Below are positions 7,149 through 10,778 of a DNA stretch of 10,778 bases, one piece after another. The translations under genes were made by a program, and so were the position numbers. Within the stretch, counting starts at the first letter, position 1. Each line of letters opens with the position of its first letter. Below the pieces are notes generated by a model. The model searched no databases. It saw only the letters and a program-made list of their open reading frames with translations, and was not told the origin of the DNA. The stretch is taken from positions 1 through 10,778 of the forward strand of contig JAHKAT010000110.1 in assembly GCA_018825925.1 (NCBI GenBank), in the 5' to 3' direction. The stretch is from Bacteroidota bacterium. GTDB lineage: Bacteria > Bacteroidota > Bacteroidia > Flavobacteriales_D > Crocinitomicaceae.

Positions 7149-8338
7149 TTCAACAAGTCGATAGCTTTTTTAACCCTAGTCAACGCATCCAACAAAATAT
7201 TCTCAGAGGTAGCGTATGAAAAACGAATACAGTTGGCCTCCCCAAAAGCATCACCTGGAACAACGGCTACCAAGGCCTCGGCAAGAAGATACAAACACAA
7301 ATCGTTGGCATTGGTGATTTTTACATTTCCATTTTGAGTGCCAAACAAAGCTGATACATCCGGAAAAACATAAAAAGCTCCTGGAGGCACATTGCATTTT
7401 ACTCTATCAATTTTGGAAATCAAATCGATTACTAAATCACGTCGGTTTTTAAAAGCTTGCACCATTTCCTTTAAAACAATAGGGTCCGCTTTCAAAGCCG
7501 CGATAGCTGCTCTTTGAGCAATACTGCAGGTAGCCGATGTAAATTGTCCTTGTACTTTATCACAAGCAGCAGCGATTTGTTTAGAAGCACCAATATACCC
7601 TAAGCGCCACCCTGTCATCGCCCAAGCTTTCGATACTCCGTTAACAGTGACCACCTGTGGATAAATATTTTCAAAAGAAGCAATACTTACATGTTCCCCT
7701 TCAAATCGGATATGTTCGTAGATTTCGTCCGCAATAATAACTATTTGAGGATGTTGAGCAAGGACATCCGCTATTGCTTTTAATTCATTGGACTTATACA
7801 CAGAACCTGTTGGATTACAGGGGGATGAAAAGACTAATAGTTTTGTTTTAGAGGTAATTGCTTTTTGCAATTGCTCGGCAGTAACCTTAAAATCCTGCTC
7901 TATTCCAGCCGACACGATAACTGGAGTTCCTTCGGCCACTTTGACCATTTCAACATAAGACACCCAATAAGGAGCAAGAATAATCGCTTCATCACCTCTA
8001 TTCAAAACACTCAACATTACATTGGCAATGGCCTGTTTTGCTCCCGTTGAAACAACAATCTGGTCTTTTCCATAGGTCAAACCATTGTCTCGTTTAAACT
8101 TTTCGGAAATTGCTAATCTTAAATCTTCATATCCAGAAACAGGTGTGTACTGCGTGTAATTTTGCTCCAGCGCTTGAATAGCTGCATCTTTTATAAATTG
8201 AGGAGTAAAAAAATCAGGCTCACCTAAGCTTAGTGAAATGATATCTTTTCCCTGATCTTTTAGTTCTCTACTTTTCTTCGACATGGCAATCGTTGCCGAT
8301 TCTTCCATCGCTGCCAATCGATCTGATAATTGAATCAT
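7145..8338 (-). CDS. Class I PLP-dependent aminotransferase, aspartate aminotransferase-like
   Basis: The 397-residue protein is a full-length fold-type I aminotransferase of the aspartate aminotransferase Ib-like group. The N-terminus reads LSDRL and then SLSLGEPDF (35-43). The PLP site is complete: STGAKQA (97-103), SSPCNPTG with N175, ADEIY with D204 and Y207, and the Schiff-base lysine in NGVSKAWAMTGWRLG (K237, with R245 near the phosphate). R372 in CIRFSYATS is the expected carboxylate-binding arginine. The likely reaction is aspartate plus 2-oxoglutarate to oxaloacetate plus glutamate; aromatic or prephenate activity is possible in this subgroup. It is the first gene of the minus-strand operon, with a -7 box about 27 bp upstream, and overlaps hldA by 4 bp. 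Confidence 0.93.
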   Translation of the reverse strand: MIQLSDRLAAMEESATIAMSKKSRELKDQGKDIISLSLGEPDFFTPQFIKDAAIQALEQNYTQYTPVSGYEDLRLAISEKFKRDNGLTYGKDQIVVSTGAKQAIANVMLSVLNRGDEAIILAPYWVSYVEMVKVAEGTPVIVSAGIEQDFKVTAEQLQKAITSKTKLLVFSSPCNPTGSVYKSNELKAIADVLAQHPQIVIIADEIYEHIRFEGEHVSIASFENIYPQVVTVNGVSKAWAMTGWRLGYIGASKQIAAACDKVQGQFTSATCSIAQRAAIAALKADPIVLKEMVQAFKNRRDLVIDLISKIDRVKCNVPPGAFYVFPDVSALFGTQNGNVKITNANDLCLYLLAEALVAVVPGDAFGEANCIRFSYATSENILLDALTRVKKAIDLLK

Positions 8339-8364
8339 ACTTTCATGTATTTTTCTATACTACG

Positions 8365-8372
8365 CAAAACTA
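8365..8372 (-). promoter_or_regulatory. -7 box (TAGTTTTG) for the aminotransferase-led operon
   Basis: On the minus strand this reads TAGTTTTG, a full match to the Bacteroidota consensus TAnnTTTG. It lies 26 bp before the aminotransferase ATG, giving a plausible leader of about 20 bases. A TTG at -33 is not evident. The other side of this 144-bp divergent spacer must hold the promoter of the plus-strand acyltransferase operon. There I see only weak candidates, such as CCATTTTG at about 8446-8456, and no clear box. Confidence 0.42.
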
Positions 8373-8482
8373 ATGAATATCATCATAGGATTCGGATTAC
8401 CTGATTTTTTTCTAAACATTGTTCATTGAAAAAGTAATAATTAGTCCATTTTGTTTGCAATGAAAAAACTAATTTAGCACCA

Positions 8483-9292
8483 ATGGACAAGATTATAGAT
8501 GTACAAAAGCTAATTGAGAGCAAAAATCCGCGCTTACTTAAGTTTCTTCCTGGTTTTGTCGTGAAATATCTTGAGCGTATTCTTCATCAAAAAGACATCA
8601 ATACTTTTTTAAATCAGAACAAGGACAAACACGACGAGGATTTTTGTGATGCTGTAATGGAGTATCTTCAAATTAAGGTCATTATTGAAAACCCTGAGAA
8701 TATTCCCAAAGAAGGTAAATTGGTATTTGCAATGAACCACCCACTAGGCGGTATGGATGCAATAGCGCTTGTTTCTGGCCTTCGCAGTCATAAAACTGGA
8801 CTGAAATTTATTGTGAACGACCTTTTACTGTTTTTAAAGAACATGAATGGTTTATTTTTGGGCGTTAATAAACATGGTAAAAATTCACTATCAAAAAGAG
8901 AACAAATAGAACAACTCTTTGCATCAGACTATGTGGTTTCAATTTTTCCAGCAGGATTGGTTAGCAGGAAACAAAAAGGAAATATCAAAGATTTGGATTG
9001 GAAAAAAACTTTTATAACCTATTCAAAAAAAAACAATAGAACCATAGTGCCTATTTTTATTGACGGCCACTTAAGCCCTTTTTTCTATCGTTTGTCGAAC
9101 TTTAGAAAATTTCTGGGAATAAAGGCGAATATAGAAATGCTGTATTTATCGAATGAATTGTTTAAATTAAAAGGACAAACCATACGAATGATTATAGGTC
9201 AACCGATACCTTCCACTCAATTTACAGAGGATAAAACAGATCGAAAATGGTCTGAATTTGTGAAAGAAAAAGTATACGAACTTGAAAAATAA
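8483..9292 (+). CDS. PlsC-like lysophospholipid acyltransferase, GlsA-type O-acyltransferase of aminolipid synthesis
   Basis: The 269-residue protein has the LPLAT/PlsC fold markers: FAMNHPLGGMD, with H86 and D92 as the catalytic pair, and SIFPAGLVSR (153-162) as the acceptor-binding PxG-type block, followed by GNIKDLDWKKTFI. The His-Asp spacing is H-x5-D where classical PlsC has H-x4-D. As I recall, this NHPLGG-D form is typical of the Bacteroidota 'hemolysin-associated' subgroup. The next gene, 1 bp downstream, encodes a GNAT/hemolysin-like N-acyltransferase. The same two-domain order occurs in the fused OlsF enzyme, and the split pair corresponds to GlsA (O-acylation) and GlsB (N-acylation) of glycine lipid synthesis in Bacteroides. 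I infer that this enzyme adds the second acyl chain to the 3-hydroxy group of a mono-acylated amino acid. A general phospholipid acyltransferase role is the alternative. Confidence 0.82.
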   Translation: MDKIIDVQKLIESKNPRLLKFLPGFVVKYLERILHQKDINTFLNQNKDKHDEDFCDAVMEYLQIKVIIENPENIPKEGKLVFAMNHPLGGMDAIALVSGLRSHKTGLKFIVNDLLLFLKNMNGLFLGVNKHGKNSLSKREQIEQLFASDYVVSIFPAGLVSRKQKGNIKDLDWKKTFITYSKKNNRTIVPIFIDGHLSPFFYRLSNFRKFLGIKANIEMLYLSNELFKLKGQTIRMIIGQPIPSTQFTEDKTDRKWSEFVKEKVYELEK

Positions 9293-9293
9293 T

Positions 9294-10217
9294 ATGGCTA
9301 CATCTCCGATAATAGAAGCAATTGATAGAGATATTCTTTTGAAGGAATTGCAAGTTTCTGGAAAAATTAGAACCACTAGAAAAGGTGGTAACGAAATTTA
9401 CATTGTGGACTATCATAATTCACCTAATGTAGTCAAAGAAGTAGGCAGATTGCGCGAAATCACCTTTAGAGCATCAGGTGGTGGTACCGGCTTAGAGCTT
9501 GATCTTGACGATTATGATACTTCCGAAAAATGCTACCGTCAATTAATCGTTTGGTCGCCAGAAGATCGTGAAATCATAGGAGGTTATCGCTTTATTGAAT
9601 GTAATCGAATTCTACCGTTTGAAAATACGATACCTTTATCCACGGCGCATTATTTCGATTTTACAAAAAAGTTTATCGATAATTATTTGCCGCACACCAT
9701 TGAATTAGGCAGATCATTTGTTCAACCCTTATTTCAACCAACAGTGAACCCTAAAAAGGGACTCTTTGCCCTCGATAATATTTGGGACGGTCTGGGCGCA
9801 ATTATTCGAACCTACCCTGAGATTAAATATTTCTTCGGAAAAGTAACAATGTACCCTTCCTATACAAGAATTTGTCGCGATGTTTTATTGCACTTCATGC
9901 ACTTGTACTTCCCAGATAAAGAACACTTAATGAAGCCTTTTCAACCATTAATTATTGATCACTCAAACGCCAGTTACACCTCACTTTTTTGTGGGACTGA
10001 TTTTAAAGAAGATTTTAAAATTTTAAACAATTTTGTCCGAGAAAATGGCGAGTTTATTCCACCATTGATGAATATTTATATGAATCTTTCATCGTCCATG
10101 AAAACTTTTGGTACAGCTGTAAATTCGGATTTTGGAAATGTGGAGGAAACTGGAATTTTAGTAACCATTGCCGATATTTATCTTGAGAAAAAAGAAAGAC
10201 ACCTCGATTATGAGTAA
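9294..10217 (+). CDS. GNAT/hemolysin-like N-acyltransferase, GlsB-type first enzyme of aminolipid synthesis
   Basis: From the ATG at 9294 the product has 307 residues; an upstream TTG at 9282 is possible but less likely. It matches the putative hemolysin/acyltransferase family related to autoinducer synthases and OlsB. Seen are VGRLREITFRASGGGTG (50-66) followed by LDLDDYD (69-75), IIGGYRFIEC (94-103), IELGRSFVQP (136-145) and a long C-terminal part, LFCGTDF to GNVEETGILVTIADIYL (about 231-296). This family is linked to transfer of a 3-hydroxyacyl chain from acyl-ACP to the amino group of glycine or ornithine, giving the lyso-lipid that the preceding PlsC-like enzyme completes. The stop of the upstream gene (TAA) is separated by a single base, which implies coupling. 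Which amino acid is used cannot be told from the sequence. Confidence 0.82.
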   Translation: MATSPIIEAIDRDILLKELQVSGKIRTTRKGGNEIYIVDYHNSPNVVKEVGRLREITFRASGGGTGLELDLDDYDTSEKCYRQLIVWSPEDREIIGGYRFIECNRILPFENTIPLSTAHYFDFTKKFIDNYLPHTIELGRSFVQPLFQPTVNPKKGLFALDNIWDGLGAIIRTYPEIKYFFGKVTMYPSYTRICRDVLLHFMHLYFPDKEHLMKPFQPLIIDHSNASYTSLFCGTDFKEDFKILNNFVRENGEFIPPLMNIYMNLSSSMKTFGTAVNSDFGNVEETGILVTIADIYLEKKERHLDYE

Positions 10218-10778
10218 AATTTGGACCACCTTGCTAGTTGTATTTTCCATTCCTTTTTTTTACGGACAAGGAACTTATCAATTGGCTGTACTAAAATATA
10301 ATGGTGGGGGTGATTATTATGCCAACCCAACCTCATTGCCAAATTTGATTAAATTTTGCAATCAAAATCTCAACACAAAAATATCGTCGAATGTACCTTA
10401 TGTTGAGGCTGCTTCGTCTGATCTGTACTCCTACCCTTTTGTTCACATGACTGGTCATGGAAATGTTATTTTCTCTACTATAGAAGCCGAAAACTTAAGG
10501 AAATACTGCTATGGCGGTGGATTTTTACACATCGACGACAATTTTGGAATGGATGAATTTATACGAATCGAATTAAAGAAAGTCTTTCCCGGCAAAGAAA
10601 TGATTGAGCTACCTTTTAATCATCCTATTTTTCATCAGAAATATGATTTTAATGGATTGCCAAAAATTCACGAACACGACAATAAAAGAGCCCAGGCTTT
10701 TGGAATTATTGAAAATGGCCGTTTAGTCTGTCTGTATACCTATGAAACCGATTTAGGAGATGGCTGGGAAGACCCACA
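10210..10778 (+). CDS. Secreted DUF4159 protein, N-terminal part
   Basis: Starting at the ATG at 10210, 189 codons are visible before the window ends. The N-terminus is a signal peptide with hydrophobic residues 5-17 and probable cleavage after FYG19 or Q20. The rest carries the DUF4159 pattern: LKYNGGGDYYANP (28-40), FVHMTGHGNV (77-86), GGGFLHIDDNFGMD (102-115), ELPFNHPIF (133-141), LPKIHEHD (150-157) and YETDLGDGWEDP (178-189). The fold is related to glutamine amidotransferase-like domains, but no enzyme activity is established that I know of. The protein should be periplasmic. Its ATG overlaps the stop of the N-acyltransferase by 8 bp (ATGAGTAA), so it is translated in the same operon as the aminolipid pair. 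Confidence 0.85.
   Translation, partial: MSKIWTTLLVVFSIPFFYGQGTYQLAVLKYNGGGDYYANPTSLPNLIKFCNQNLNTKISSNVPYVEAASSDLYSYPFVHMTGHGNVIFSTIEAENLRKYCYGGGFLHIDDNFGMDEFIRIELKKVFPGKEMIELPFNHPIFHQKYDFNGLPKIHEHDNKRAQAFGIIENGRLVCLYTYETDLGDGWEDP

Noticed and set aside
8420..8482. Promoter of the plus-strand acyltransferase operon
   Set aside because: TTG triplets and TTTG strings occur, but none gives a full TAnnTTTG with correct spacing, so no box is called.
8856..8872. Text resembling the repeat start (tttgggcgtt)
   Set aside because: It is inside the PlsC-like coding frame, lacks the rest of the element and is a chance match.
9167..9416. Two overlapping minus-strand frames of 64-69 codons
   Set aside because: Both are antisense to the junction of the two acyltransferase genes and are Phe/Ser-rich with no motif.

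Overview
The window comes from an AT-rich Bacteroidota genome, most likely of the Flavobacteriales or a relative. The evidence is a PorT component of the type IX secretion system, a TamL-like lipoprotein diverging from a TrmH-family methyltransferase gene, a menaquinone UbiE/MenG, a split GlsA/GlsB-type aminolipid acyltransferase pair, and TAnnTTTG-type promoter boxes in place of sigma70 boxes. No tRNA, rRNA, CRISPR array, transposase or phage gene is visible. Almost all of the window is coding.

Layout. Positions 1-459 (minus) hold the N-terminal part of a TamL/BamA-like outer-membrane lipoprotein. It diverges across about 30 bp from a SpoU/TrmH RNA methyltransferase gene (490-1218, plus). 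A GC-rich, structured intergenic repeat (about 1222-1314) separates this gene from a convergent minus-strand operon. That operon runs from 8338 down to 1307: class I aminotransferase, heptose-7-phosphate kinase (hldA), TrkH/KtrB-type K+ transporter, ubiE/menG, porT, and a COG2509-type FAD-dependent dehydrogenase. Its junctions are tight: 4-bp overlap, 11-bp overlap, 7-bp gap, 32-bp gap, and 0 bp.

A 144-bp intergenic region with a good -7 box for the minus operon separates it from a second, plus-strand operon (8483 to the window end). This holds a PlsC-like acyltransferase, a GNAT/hemolysin-like N-acyltransferase, and the start of a secreted DUF4159 protein. The first pair looks like the two halves of aminolipid (glycine or ornithine lipid) synthesis.

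Most genes serve the cell envelope: outer-membrane protein assembly (TamL), type IX secretion (PorT), a heptose precursor (HldA), respiratory quinone (MenG), ion transport (TrkH) and membrane aminolipids (GlsA/GlsB-like). Most are housekeeping genes of the phylum. The best candidates for something under-described are the intergenic repeat at 1222-1314, which also supplies the stop codon of the neighbouring gene, the COG2509 dehydrogenase coupled to porT, and the DUF4159 gene coupled to the aminolipid genes.
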